From assembly GCF_013426205.1 (NCBI RefSeq), contig NC_089424.1, positions 806,001 through 870,000 on the forward strand: a stretch of 64,000 bases of DNA. The letters run 5' to 3'. Below are positions 45,976-57,094 of the stretch, piece by piece; position 1 is the first letter of the stretch, and the number at the start of each line of letters is the position of its first letter. Source of the DNA: Metarhizium brunneum. Lineage: Eukaryota > Ascomycota > Sordariomycetes > Hypocreales > Clavicipitaceae. The notes beneath the pieces were generated by a model that saw nothing but the letters and a program-made list of their open reading frames with translations, searched no databases and was not told the DNA's origin. The position numbers and the translations under genes were made by a program.

Positions 45976-47184
45976 CTATACGCCCAATGCCCCCCTGACC
46001 GCACCCAGCAACTCTCCATTGAAATCTCCCGCAATCTCCCACGCCATGGTCCCAGCCAAGCCCTTGGACAGTGCAAACTTGACCTTGGCATCCAGACTCT
46101 CGGGATCGTCATACGTAATGTACGTCTTGGTCTCGGGATTGAATAGCCAAGGAGTCATTGTGATGCTATCAAAGGTCCTCACCCAGGGGGGGCTCGGCGT
46201 CGTGGGCGCCGTCAGCACGCCTTGTCCCCGGAGACTGGCGTACCTCCACGCCCCAGACCAGGCCTCCTCCGTCCCGTTGACGCTGACTGCCGAGTTGGGA
46301 GGGCACGTCTCGCGCTCGAGCTCATCCAGATCATCGCCCTTGGGGACTTGCTTGGAAAAGTTGGCGTACTGGCTGACGGGGTCCTGCGCCAGCATGTCCA
46401 CGTCCGTGGTCACGGAGCGGCCGTAAAAGGCGAGGCCGCTGGTGAGCTTATCGGCCGGCCAGCCCGCCGTGGTCCATGCCTCAATCGCCGTGGCGAATGA
46501 ACCCTGTGTTGCCTTGCCCGGTTCAAAGTTGAGAGGGGCATTGGGGCCGGTTTCATTTCCCCATGCGCCATTCATGTCGTACTGCATCAAGTTGGCAAAG
46601 TCGACCTCTTCGGCGAACTTGGACACGTCCTCTCCGCCGGGTCCGGCAAAGGGCCGGGTGAGCACGGCGAGCGTAATCAGCTTGTCTTCCCCGAGGGCCT
46701 TGACCTTGGATCGCATCATCTGAAGAAAGGCCAGAAAGTTCCTTGTGTCGTTTTGTTCATCGAAGAAGTTGCAGGGACTTCCTGCTTGGCCGGGGTACTC
46801 CCAGTCAAAGTCGATGCCGTCTAGGTTATGCTTCTTCATCAGCTCAATGACGTTGTTGGCAAAGGTCTCTCTCATCCCTTCCGTGGTGATGTTGGAAAAG
46901 AAGGCCGAGCCGGTCCACCCGCCGACGGAAACAAGGACCTTGGTGCCCTTCTCCTGAAGTCTGGGAACAATCTCGGGCATCACCTCATCGCCCTCGAATG
47001 CCAGATTTGCCTTTTCATCGGGCAGCGCAAAGGCGACGTTGATGTGGGTGTAGTTGGCCAAGTCCAGATCTTTAAGAACGGTGTGCCTCGAGGTCGGATA
47101 GTACCCTACGATGATGGGAGGCGCAGCGAGCGCAGGAGCGAGGTGGCTCAGCACCGCTGCCAGAAGAATGGGTTTGAATTGCAT
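45976..47184 (-). CDS. Secreted GH18 chitinase
   Basis: Endo- or exo-chitinase of glycoside hydrolase family 18, 402 aa in one exon. Residues 1-20 form a signal peptide ending in ALAA. The catalytic domain starts with PIIVGYYP, has the SVGGW motif at residues 86-90 and the DGIDFDWEYP motif with Asp122, Asp125, Asp127 and the acid/base Glu129. MQYDMNGAWG and GTMAWEIAGDFNGEL mark the later barrel strands. No chitin-binding module or GPI signal is seen, so it is probably a soluble extracellular enzyme. Several N-glycosylation sites occur. Fungi use such enzymes for wall remodelling, nutrient release, or attack on fungi and arthropods; sequence alone does not decide. Confidence 0.95.
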   Translation of the reverse strand: MQFKPILLAAVLSHLAPALAAPPIIVGYYPTSRHTVLKDLDLANYTHINVAFALPDEKANLAFEGDEVMPEIVPRLQEKGTKVLVSVGGWTGSAFFSNITTEGMRETFANNVIELMKKHNLDGIDFDWEYPGQAGSPCNFFDEQNDTRNFLAFLQMMRSKVKALGEDKLITLAVLTRPFAGPGGEDVSKFAEEVDFANLMQYDMNGAWGNETGPNAPLNFEPGKATQGSFATAIEAWTTAGWPADKLTSGLAFYGRSVTTDVDMLAQDPVSQYANFSKQVPKGDDLDELERETCPPNSAVSVNGTEEAWSGAWRYASLRGQGVLTAPTTPSPPWVRTFDSITMTPWLFNPETKTYITYDDPESLDAKVKFALSKGLAGTMAWEIAGDFNGELLGAVRGALGV

Positions 47185-49901
47185 AGTGCCGGGATGTGGT
47201 GACGATGAAGGGTGGTGGTTTGGTTCGAATCTCGACCGCCATCAGGAGGAGGCCGTATGCCTGGACTGTATAAACATTTCCATCTCGCCTCAACATGGCT
47301 CAACTAGCTCTCGGCAATTGCATTCCGGCAGTTGCATTGGCCATTGTGCCTGTCCCCTACTGAGTCAACCTCACGCATAAACGTCTTGAACGTACGGCCA
47401 AGCACGGAGCAGAAGTGTTTAGTCCACTTATTCGTTGCCAACGGGTATGTTTCACTCTGAAACAATCAAGCTCGGCGTTGCATCAAAGTTATGCCGCCAT
47501 AGTGACCAGCGCTTGACATGCAAGGAATTCTGAAACGAATGACCAAGGCCGACTTGGCAAAACTACATACGCATACAAATCTGATACAAATTGCGTCTAA
47601 AATATATACTATGTAAATTATGCAGCCGTGAAACGGATACCGCGTCTCCAATCCCCCAAAGCAGCAGGCCACATGCGACGAATTAGCATGACGTCGGATG
47701 ACATGGCAAGCTGGTCCAAGTCGCTCATACAAGACGGCAGCTGCTGATTCCTGGACCCTGCAGACTTCGCGTGCTGTGTTTCTCCCCAGACGAAAATGAA
47801 ACTATTGACAAATGCGGAGTAAACAGAGACTTGTGAAGCGGAGAGAATGGCACCTGGATATACCGTATTTCATTGGTATTTTCCAGCCGTACTTTCCGAT
47901 TAACGGCCATGATATTCTTCCCAGAACTAACATTGAATCTAGTTCTTCCGGAGGAACATTCTATTAGCTCCATGGTACATGGAACTTTATGTAGCCTGAG
48001 AACTATCCGGCACGATGCATTTCAGCTCAAAGCTTTCCAATGACCCATATACACAATTTCATGGCATCTAGCAGCTATATTAAGTCTCCTTTTTGAATTT
48101 ATACCGGCGGTAGTATTGCACGGTGGGCGTGGGGGCCGCTTGAAACGTTCATTTTGTTCGAGGTTGACACCCAGCAACTATGTATTAAGTTCGACTCGCC
48201 CTGAGCTTGCTTTCCACCATTCTTTAGGCACAAAGGTCAATGACTATTCTTTGATCTATGAGGACTGCTACCTGTTGAATCATTGTACCACGGGATTTTA
48301 CGATGGACTTGAGTGTTGCATGCCCCGCGTTTGATGAATCAAAGACATGTTTCGGCAGCTGTTTTACCATCAAAGCAGGCCATTTTGGCATCAAACAGAA
48401 GCAGTGAGTCACGGATACAAAGTCAGTAAGGTTTGCTTCCATGAATACGGTGACTGAGGCTATCGCGAGATGGCCTTGACTAGCGAGCCGCGGCGCTGCA
48501 TTAAATACGCTGGTACGTCTGACGAGTCACGATGCGTGTACACGGTCTATTTCTCTAGTGTCATTACTGTCCTTGGCCTGGTACAGCCTAATATTATTTT
48601 AAATCTTACGATTGCATGATACGAGTATCATGCTTGTAGTTGCATTTAACTGCAGAGCGAAACAATGCTCCCCGTTAAAACAGAAGCAGTGTTAGCATCA
48701 AACGGAAGCAAAATTATGGGAGGGTCAGAAAAACGAATAGGAAGGGCGCAATCCTCAGAGATGGCAAGGCAGCTTTAATAGTGTTATTGCCCGAGTCGTC
48801 AATTTAGCATCGAGGAATTGTTGTCCTCCGAACTTTTCTTGTCTAAAACTGACTCATGTCCTACCAAGTGGCACACCCATTCGGAGCCCTTTGGCCATCG
48901 GCAGTCTCGTCTCTAGAAACCTATCTGTTTCATTCCCCGGGAATTAGTATAAATTATACAATTGGAAACCGGAATACCCGTGACGACGTGCATAAGCTTC
49001 TACTGTCACTTTAGTCATCTCCTCCGGCACAACCCGCGCGGCTACAGCGTAACTAGAGGAATGATCGTCTTCCACCAACGTTGCCAATGTTGCAACCAAC
49101 GCATCAAGAAAGACTACTTGTTATAGGTGCTATTGGCTTGATAGATGAGCCAGATTCACCAGTTGGACAGAGATGCCAGAACCTGCCAAGCTAAATGAGG
49201 CGAAATATACGGTAGTTAAGTTCTTGGCGAATATTCGTACCACTATGTTCTAAAAATAGGCAGGCCATGACCGTTGGCTGTTAATCTCAGTGGAAACATA
49301 GACCAGTGGACTGCCGAATGTCGGCGCAATGACTTGGCTGCTCAGATCTCGGCAGTTGCAGTTGTCTCACCTCACTTCAAAGACGTGCCTTGCTGAAGGC
49401 TGGGGCTGAATGGATGACGTTACTGTATTCATCAGCATGCTGATTGAAATCAGTACAAATTCCGATTAACCGCCAGTCTAGTTCCGTAATTCGCCCATAG
49501 CGGACATCTAGGAGCTTGGCCGCCATGGGCCGCATTCTCGATTGGCCTTGCGAGATCAAGGTTGCCTATTTAGGTGATGCTGACCCCGGCTACCACTTAT
49601 CGCTCCCCGTGGAGAGATGATAGCTAATTTTTGATTCTGGAAAATATAAGAGACACAGCTCTGGAGGCTATATTATGCATCAGGCGATTATTCTCACTCT
49701 GTTGCCGCTACTCGCTTAACAGGTAGCTGGGCAACTTACATCGTCTTTTGGTAGGTTAAACTCGAGGACTACCATCGGACTGGTTGTCCTATGCAACTTT
49801 TGGGTTGGATATGCTAATTCCGGCGGCTGATAGGTGGAGAGAGGCACTCAAACAAGCGACGAAAAACGGAAGGTTCCCTCCATCCCGCGTCACAGACATA
49901 G

Positions 49902-50085
49902 TGTTACACGGAAAGGGCCCAACAGATCGTGAAGCCCAATAAAGGGGTTTCAATAATACGGGACTTATTAGTTACACGGCTTAAATACGTGCCCAGGTAA
50001 GAGCCTTAGGTATAATTATTCTTTTTATGTATATATCGTGATCTTTATTCCCCCCCTTCCTCTTAGCAACTTAGGACCTTTAACA
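49902..50085 (+). mobile_element. Candidate LTR remnant of a Ty1/copia-type retrotransposon
   Basis: A 184-bp segment begins with TGTTA and ends with the inverse TAACA, as LTRs do. It is followed within 60 bp by TAATGAGCCC at 50134-50143, one mismatch from TTATGAGCCC, the sequence complementary to the anticodon region of fungal initiator tRNA-Met that copia-type elements can use as primer binding site. A split TTATG...GAGCCCC also occurs at 50096-50114. The flanking five bases (catag and tccta) do not match, so no target duplication is seen. No gag or pol coding sequence follows. The call rests on short motifs. Confidence 0.35.
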
Positions 50086-50319
50086 TCCTACGAGATTATG
50101 ATTGAATTGAGCCCCTTTTGCTCCAAGCCCTCATAATGAGCCCTTGTCACACATGGCTACTCGCTAAGACGGGATAGAGCCCATCCTTCAAGGGGCTATA
50201 GAAGGGCATGTGCTAGTAACGAACGACAACAACACCCTCTTCATATTTGGCCATTCTGCAAACACCCCCCCCCAAATGGACGACTGTAGAAGACACGTCT
50301 GGGTCTTGGTCACTTGGGG

Positions 50320-50540
50320 TGTAAAAGCTCCACGGATACTCCGCATGGGTAGCTCATCCGTCCGTCAATGGGTTTTGGATAGTATTGCGTATGAATTTTA
50401 ACCCAAATAGATCCGTGGGGAAAGGCTGGGTTACCCACAGCTATCCATCAATAATTTTAGGTAATTTTAGGTACCCGCGGATTACCCAAGCATCCTACAT
50501 ATGAGAAAATGGATATCCCACGGATAGCCCACGGGCGCCC
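50320..50540. repeat. Degenerate short repeats with a 10-bp tandem duplication
   Basis: Variants of a CCCACGGATA-like unit recur on both strands, for example in the segments around 50330, 50415, 50473 and 50515-50530. Inside lies a perfect tandem pair of AATTTTAGGT at 50453-50462 and 50463-50472. The segment sits between the LTR candidate and the GH3 pseudogene. Origin unknown; it could be an eroded minisatellite or part of an inserted element. Confidence 0.4.
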
Positions 50541-50695
50541 AGGGGCACTGGGGAAGGCTGTCATTTTTGGATTGCAGGAGAATCAGACGCCCATTAGAAG
50601 TAGAGGAGCTCTGTTCGATGCAGCCGACTCTGGAGCTATTACCCTGACATCGTATACGTCTTCCCTAGGGTGCTTTGGTAGTCAAACCCGCCAAA

Positions 50696-51058
50696 GAAGG
50701 CTTCACTCTTTATCAAGACCTAACCTCTCAAAAGCCTGTAGTCAATTCCTCTCGGACGCCTGCATCGTGTTTGGCAGCCCCGGGATCAGGCTGGTGGATG
50801 GATTTATTGACCACCTCAATGCGACCGCTATTCTCTTCATTCATCTGCCTGGCCAGCAAAGCGGGATGGCCTTGGTGTTCCTACTCTGGGGGCAGTCTAA
50901 CCCGTCGGACAAGCTCCCATACACTGTTGCCAAGAGAGAGTCTGATTACGGCTCTCCTCAGTTCTATTTCGAGTGGGAGCAAAGCACGCCGGAACAATTA
51001 TATGCAGGAAATTTACACAAACTACAAATATTTTGAGCAGAACAACATCGAGCCGCGC
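50696..51058 (+). pseudogene. Broken GH3 beta-glucosidase fragment
   Basis: Reads as the C-terminal half of a family GH3 beta-glucosidase that has lost its frame. The first piece, in one frame, gives TLYQDLTSQKPVVNSS. A one-base shift around 50746-50752 moves to SDACIVF, which is then followed directly by GIRLVDGFIDHLNATA; the roughly 40 residues normally between them are missing. The stretch HLPGQQSGMALVFLLWGQS and NPSDKLPYTVAKRESDYGSP is highly characteristic of the family. A second shift before 51010 returns to the first frame with EIYTNYKYFEQNNIEPR, the fibronectin-III-linker region. The catalytic N-terminal barrel is not recognisable upstream. The fragment is therefore non-functional. 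Confidence 0.8.
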
Positions 51059-52809
51059 CGGACAACGAGTTGGTAACGACCAAGGCCAAGTGCTTATTCA
51101 AGTCGGCGGCAATCATTATGCTGCGCTTCCACGCAGCGGTATTCCAAAGCATTTAGTTCTTATATGATTCCACCCTTTTATGCGGAAACTTAAGCCCCCT
51201 CTTACTTTATTCACCTTTGCAAATAATCGTCTTGCGTAATGGTCGTCGCAGCGAGTTGCTGACATTACCGAGGACGATATCGGAGGGAGTGTAATACGGA
51301 AGACCAAATAGACGTATTGTAGGCAGGCTTGATGGAGGGACTGTTTCAAAAATGTTAATAACCTAAGGACTCTGCACCATGGTATGTACAAAGAAGCAAC
51401 TATCGACGTAGCTGATGGAATCAAACTGCAAGAGACGAAAAGGGTCTGCGAAGAGTCATTATTCGAAACCAATGGAAAATCAGCTCACTCAAGAACATTA
51501 TGAGGACCGGAAATGAAGAGTTATTCAGACCCAAGTCTACTATCGCCTAAACCACGGAAATAGCAGAGTTGGCCATACCTCAAAGAGTTGCTACAAATGG
51601 TGGAAATGGCGGTTTTACTGGTACAGATAACCATGGAAAGGATCAGAAAGAGGAGCTTAACAATTTGACGGCTGGCATTGCGAGGATGTGCAGGCATGTG
51701 AAGTTAGTCCGTCCGTGTCATGCATGCAAAAGGCTGAGGGACTTTGCCTACCTTTTGAAAAGCTTGCAAGAATATAGTATAGCCGTCCGCGTCTCTTACA
51801 AGTCAAAGACCGCGAATTTGTGTGCAACGATGAAAGTAAGGTCAAAAAGTTTGACGCAGCACTACCGGGGCAGCTCTTTATATACGCGTGGGACTAAGCA
51901 CAACACGCCTCGTCTGACCAAAGCCTCGTCGTGCCTCTGAACCTTTGGTAATATCGCTATATAATCTAGCGCATAACTTTACGTACCCTATTGAAAGAAT
52001 TATCTTGGCTTATATTTCTTTCTTAACAGCTACACAGTACGAACGGCTATTTGACTATTACAAACTTTGCGAAAATTACAACATGGCAATAAGAATAGAT
52101 CAAGGCGTCTTGGATCTGGAGGGTTGTAGGGTCGTGCGATGGGTTTTGTTCCTCTGCTAGTGTAAATCGTGGCTATATTAGGAAGAGCTGGAAGCATTCC
52201 ATGAACATTACAAACCGCAGCGCTCTCATACTAGAGGTGGAAGAAGAGGAGAAGCGCCGGTCTTTGTGAGACAGAAAGGCAATAGCCATAATCGCATTCG
52301 GCAATCGAAATTGGAACCTACTTGGTAAGTTTGTATTTCCTTCCCATGAAGAGGGCATCGGTTTGCCCAATGTTGAAGCAAACTATCGGCCCGAGTCGTG
52401 GCAACGGATGCCTTTATCAGGGTACATGTGGCACATGTAAGTGTGCTAAAGGTGAGCGGATGAATCCTCCAGCTTGCCTCAGTCACTCGGAGTACTACAC
52501 TTATATCCAGCCAGTACGAGAGTCTAACGACAACACGGGCAAGTTTCGAGGGACATGCTTTTTTTAAAGTTTTTTTATTTTATTCAATCCACCTAAATGC
52601 TCGTGCAAGCATCGCATCGATCAAGGAACCCAAAGAACCGTACCATACCGCGCCATACACCATCAACGCATCACGCTGCGTAAATGCTAGTAGATTGGTG
52701 AGTAACACCAAAAAAAAGAAACCGCTAAAAGTCAACACTGTGTAGTAGTTTTGCCTCATTCCAGAGCCTCGCCGTATATCTACATGCCACCGAGGTACTC
52801 CGTCAGCCC

Positions 52810-53412
52810 TCAAGCCGGCTCCGTCTTGATAAGCACCTGCTCGCAGAGCCCACGGGAGCCCGAAGCATGCCTCGTTCCGCCTCTCCTGCCCAGCCGCCGC
52901 GGGGGACTGAAATTCCGCAACAAAGACGCCAGGTATCCCCCGTCCTTCTTGGCCTCTTTGGTGTCGATTCTATGTCTGGGCTGCAGCGTGTACTGGCGGA
53001 AGGCGGTGAAGTGGTTCCAGACCTTGACGCGGCACTGCGTCCGGCGCGCGTCAATTAGGTCGACAATGTTGACGAGGGTGTTCTTGAGGCGCCTCTTACA
53101 CTCGGCCTGGGAGTCGCTCACGGGCAGGCCGACCTCGTGACAGAGCGCCTGGTATCCCTCGAGTTTGGCGTCCTCGGCGAGCCCGGGCGCCTGCGCGGCC
53201 TCGTGCTTGCAAAAGTAGTGCGTTATCAGCTCCTGTCTCAGGGCGATGGTGCGCTCCCGCGTGTACTGCTGGGAGCCGGGCTTCCAGTCCTGCGAGGAGG
53301 CGAGGCGGGCGAATTCATGCTCAAACGGCGCGTCGGCGTTGGGCGTGAAGTCTTGGAACTTGGCAAAGTGTGATTGGGACGCTGGCGGGGGGAACTCTTG
53401 TTTGATTGGCAT
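52810..53412 (-). CDS. Conserved fungal hypothetical protein
   Basis: Soluble protein of 200 aa without signal peptide or membrane segment, from the ATG at 53412. The sequence has a pattern I associate with widespread uncharacterised proteins of filamentous ascomycetes: FARLASSQDWKPGSQQYTRER, then GYQALCHEVGLPVSDS, KRRLKNTLVNIVDLIDARR and FRQYTLQPRHRIDTKEAKKDGG. It is rich in charged residues and probably helical. A TTGCAG acceptor-like sequence lies 24 bp upstream of the ATG, so a short extra 5' exon cannot be excluded. No function can be assigned. It is the first intact gene after the decayed block. Confidence 0.75.
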   Translation of the reverse strand: MPIKQEFPPPASQSHFAKFQDFTPNADAPFEHEFARLASSQDWKPGSQQYTRERTIALRQELITHYFCKHEAAQAPGLAEDAKLEGYQALCHEVGLPVSDSQAECKRRLKNTLVNIVDLIDARRTQCRVKVWNHFTAFRQYTLQPRHRIDTKEAKKDGGYLASLLRNFSPPRRLGRRGGTRHASGSRGLCEQVLIKTEPA

Positions 53413-54099
53413 TTCAGGGGCTGGATTTGCCTGCAAGAGATCAAGATGAGGATGGTGGAAAGAGGTCGTGCTTGTCGCGCGTTCTTTGTACTCATTTAGC
53501 GACGCGAGTGACGATGGAACGCGAGAATGAGCATCTCGAGCCCTCGTTGGTCATAATTAATTTCATTTCATGGCTTAGTCATGGACAACCCATGTTCATG
53601 TTCCCTGGCTGCAGAGCGGTTCAATGTTTCTTGTACAACCTGACGTGGGCCAGACCTTTCCCCCGTGCCACACATGACTGTGCCTGTGTATACGGAGAGG
53701 CATCTATGATTAGGTTTGTATTTCAAGTCCTCGAGGCAAAAGTCAACACATTCGATACAACGTGCGGACTACCTTTTGGGATGGCCTCTTGAAGGTAACA
53801 AGTTAACAATGCAGAGCTGTGCCGGAAGGTTGTACACGAAGCACGGGCCCTAACCCTAACCCTCCCCGAACGAGTAGCTATTGACATGTCGATATGCTTA
53901 ATAGTATCAAAAACATTACGACAATGTACACCGCTCTAAAAGAAGTTTAATTGGCAACATTATATTAATCATATTGATTGAATTGACGACTGAACAACCA
54001 CGTAAATTTGGGCCCCCTTATGCCTACATAACATCCATTGATAGTAAGAGCCCCTGAAAACTCCTGTCAAATCTTCTTCTACGCAGAGCCTGTCTACAA
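53413..54099. other. Intergenic region with interstitial telomere-like repeat
   Basis: About 0.7 kb between two minus-strand genes. It holds a short telomere-type repeat at 53848-53863 and an AT-rich stretch at 53880-53990. No gene is supported. Confidence 0.6.
53848..53863. repeat. Interstitial telomere-type repeat, CCCTAA x 2.7
   Basis: The sequence reads CCCTAACCCTAACCCT, the fungal telomere repeat in C-strand orientation. It lies inside the window with unique sequence on both sides, so it is not a chromosome end here. Such short tracts can mark old break repair or occur in promoters as binding sites of telomere-box factors. Confidence 0.85.
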
Positions 54100-55348
54100 T
54101 TATCCGATCAAACCGATTAGATCCCGGCGCCCGTCTCCCCCCTCAGAACCCACAGCAATCAGAGCGACCTGCCCATCCCCATTTGACCGCAACTTGATCG
54201 GCCCCTGGGGCCATTGGCCAGCCGAACCCAAAGATGAGCTCGTCAAAGACTGCAGCATGGCCTCATCCATCACCGGCGGCGCCCCGTATTGAACCTCGCG
54301 CCGTCCGCCGTACTGCGTCGGCAAATCATCCGCGTCGACAACGGCGGCCAGCGCGGCCGGCACCTGGCCCGGGTACAGGATTTCGACCTTGGACGCGGTC
54401 CGCGGGTCGATCAGCTTGCGGACGAAGCTCCATATCGCGCCAAAGTACGATGGCGCATTGACGGCCTGACGGGGCGACGTTAGCGGGCCTGATTAGACAA
54501 TTTGATGCTCCTTTGCGAGAGACACAAGGTGTGTGTGGCGTGTACGTACGTATATCCGGTCAATGACCTCGGGGAAACAGGTGGACAGCAGCACGCCAAA
54601 GTCTTGGATGTACATTCGCAGGTTCCACGCTTGCTTCAGCGTCATGCCAGACACGTCGGCAATGTACACGGCGCTGGAAATCGCCGTGCCGGGCTGTTTC
54701 CGGTCGCGCATCGCCGAGCACACCGGGAAAACGAACCTGGTTAGATAGTCGTGGAAGACGATGGCGTGCTCCATTGCGCTCGACACGGCGGCGGCGCCTC
54801 TAGACACACTCCTGTCCTCGTTGTACCTCTGAATGACGACGTCGTCTAGGTGGCGGCTGTCGAAAATGCAGATGGGCTTGCCGGACTTGTCTCGACGGCC
54901 AGACCAGTGAGGGTACTGCATGTAGCGTGTCGATTAGCCATGGGGGCAGCATTCAAAGTGTTAGCCGGTGTACGGAGTATCTTACCAGCTTTCGTTTCTC
55001 TTCAAAGTCGCCGAGATCGATGGTGTCGTAGGTGGCAATCACGCCGGCCGACTGTCGAATAGCCAGTGCCTCCTTGAGCTGCTCATATGCGCGGTCGACG
55101 TCAAATGACTTGCCTCGGAGGAATCGCCTAGTGTCCGGTTAGCACGGAACGACGTGTCGATGGTGCCGGTGCATGACGAACAGCAGGGTGTGTTCGTCGG
55201 TGAGGCCGTCGATAAGGTCCCCGTGTTGCAGGCCCTCTGGTCTCTGAAGAAGCTTCTCCTGGTAGCACAGTTTGCTAAAGGTATCCAAGCATGTCCGCTC
55301 GTCGTCGGTGAGTGTGCCTGATGCGGCCTGCAGCAGTGACGTCTCCAT
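54100..55348 (-). CDS. Sec14/CRAL-TRIO lipid-transfer protein
   Basis: Predicted phosphatidylinositol/lipid-transfer protein of the Sec14 family, 346 aa. Four exons: 55182-55348, 54986-55127, 54550-54915 and 54100-54465, with introns of 54, 70 and 84 bp. The N-terminal CRAL-TRIO helical domain includes LLRFLRGKSFDVDRAYEQL across intron 1. The lipid-binding domain covers about residues 100-270 with YPHWSGRRDKSGKPICIFD, YIADVSGMTLKQAW, DRIYAVNAPSYFGAIWSFV across intron 3, and a final LDPxTxxKI-like block (LIDPRTASKVEIL). The tail of about 50 residues after DDLPTQYGG is less conserved. The family links lipid metabolism to Golgi and plasma-membrane trafficking; the specific lipid is unknown. Confidence 0.9.
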
Positions 55349-56557
55349 GGCAGACGACGCGGGGTGCGTTCAAGGACAGAGTACTACTACTCCGTGGGTG
55401 GCGAGCAGAAGGCAAATAAGGTCGTGAACCCGCATGACTTGTGAACTTGTTTCGAGCGGCAGACGCTTGCTTTTTGCTGACCGCCAGCCGCAGTCTTTAC
55501 ATTCATATCTTGACGGCTCGTCACCTAACTCGCATCAGCCTCACCCCGCCACGTCCCCCCGGTCGCCTGGCTTTGCTTTTTCCTCCAGCCGTTCAGCCAA
55601 GGTGCTGGGCATGTCTTGGAAGACGGAGAAACATCCGTAGCATCCTTGAATATGCGGCGCCGCCACCGTCTCAATAAGATATGCTTACGGAGTACACATC
55701 TCTCAGATATGATGCTGGGGCAAGATTCAGGGCTCAATATGAGTCCTGGAGCAGGAGACTCTGCTTATCCGCTTGGCTGGCTGTTTGATGTGTCCGGTAC
55801 TCTGTACAATATCGGCCATGTAGTCGCATCGGACGCAGCGGCCTGAATTCTGGGACGTGAACCAACACGATAGCTGCCGCCTGGGAAGAAGTTGGTTTTG
55901 TGATTGTCTCGGTTTGCGCATGTCACAATGTGACTGCAAAATGACCTAGCTTGTTCTGGTCTTTGGTAGCCATGGACATGGATGCAACCCGCCTATCGAT
56001 TGGACCTCAAGATAAACGGCTGCTATCCATCGAGAATCAGCGTCTTTAATGAAAGCTACGGGGCACTCTTGAGTGCGTGTAATGATCGGTTGGGGCGTGG
56101 TCTGAAACAAGAAGCTTCAGCTGGTCAATTTCCATTTCTTGGATGGTTTACTCCGAACTGCCGATAACACGAGCTGGGGTGTTGGGGGCTGATAATGACT
56201 CCATGTGAAGAATACCAACAAGATGAGCAAGCTTCTAGCAAACTGACGCATTCCACCTTGATCGTCGAGGGAACACACTGAGCCGCATTCACTGCCCTCT
56301 AAACATGTGACAAATCAGTAGTGTATTTTGTACAGTCGCAATTCGTATGGCGAGCTATCGAATCAGACGTCAACATGTTGACCTGTATTCCTCCACAGAC
56401 ATAGCAAAAACAAGGGGAGACTTGCTACCGGCAACTCGGTACGTGGTATAATCAACGTCATCTCATCCAAAGACAGGGGTGAGTATGGCCCCTTTAAACT
56501 CCCAGACAGAAACCCAATAGGAAAAGAACTCTTCGTTCACGCTCGTCCCTCTCCACG
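55349..56557. other. Intergenic region upstream of the Sec14-like gene
   Basis: About 1.2 kb, promoter of the Sec14-like gene and 3' flank of the F-box gene. No other feature was recognised. Confidence 0.6.
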
Positions 56558-57094
56558 TCACCCAGATACTGTCGAGCGGCTCCGCAGGTGCATGGCATGT
56601 TTCTCCCGTTCCGGCCGCTCCGCATAATGGTCCTTGCAGTAACACTCGGGACACTGAGTCCGCAGATCACGGCGCCATCTTTCCACGGCGGCAGCCCAGC
56701 CTTTGGCAGAGACTCCCCTGGTGCGGTGATACTTGCCCGCAAGAGGCTTCCAGTGTTTGCTCGCCCGCAGGCGGTACTGCAAGCAGTCGGTGCACAGCCC
56801 AAACTTGCGCTCGCCACCTGCCCACTTGTATCGGTCGACCTGGGGCTGGAAGCGCCGGATAAGTTGGTAGATCTCGTCGCAGGAGGATGGTAGAGTATAT
56901 CTATGCTTGGCCACCGAGGGCACCCGAATCTTCAACATGGCCGACACCTGGACAAGGCGTTTGCTCGCGAGGGCGAGGCAGACTGCGTCGATTGGATCCG
57001 CCTCTTGAAAGATGCGAAGCAGGACTTCTGTCGGTAGGCGCACAAGAGGGCAGGAAATCACGGGCGTCCCGGACAAGACCTGCGGTCGCGACAT
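56558..57094 (-). CDS. Small F-box-domain protein
   Basis: Predicted adaptor that could link a target to an SCF ubiquitin ligase, 178 aa from the ATG at 57094. An F-box-like helix set lies at about residues 15-55 (LVRLPTEVLLRIFQEADPIDAVCLALASKR). The rest is basic and helical, with two Cys clusters: FGLCTDCLQYR and QCPECYCKDH. Their CxxC and CxxCxC arrangement may bind a metal ion. Short F-box proteins of this plan are common and variable in filamentous fungi, and their targets are mostly unknown. The frame continues upstream to 57223 without a clear ATG, so the start is the best but not the only choice. Confidence 0.75.
   Translation of the reverse strand: MSRPQVLSGTPVISCPLVRLPTEVLLRIFQEADPIDAVCLALASKRLVQVSAMLKIRVPSVAKHRYTLPSSCDEIYQLIRRFQPQVDRYKWAGGERKFGLCTDCLQYRLRASKHWKPLAGKYHRTRGVSAKGWAAAVERWRRDLRTQCPECYCKDHYAERPEREKHAMHLRSRSTVSG

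Larger units (their letters stand above)
47185..52809. other. AT-richer, gene-poor block with decayed elements
   Basis: About 5.6 kb with no intact gene. The GC content by eye is clearly lower than in the genes around it, and open frames are short. It contains a candidate LTR remnant at 49902-50085, short degenerate repeats at 50320-50540 and a broken GH3 beta-glucosidase at 50696-51058. The stretches 47185-49900 and 51060-52809 hold nothing I can identify. The block looks like decayed, possibly repeat-induced-point-mutated sequence. Confidence 0.6.
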
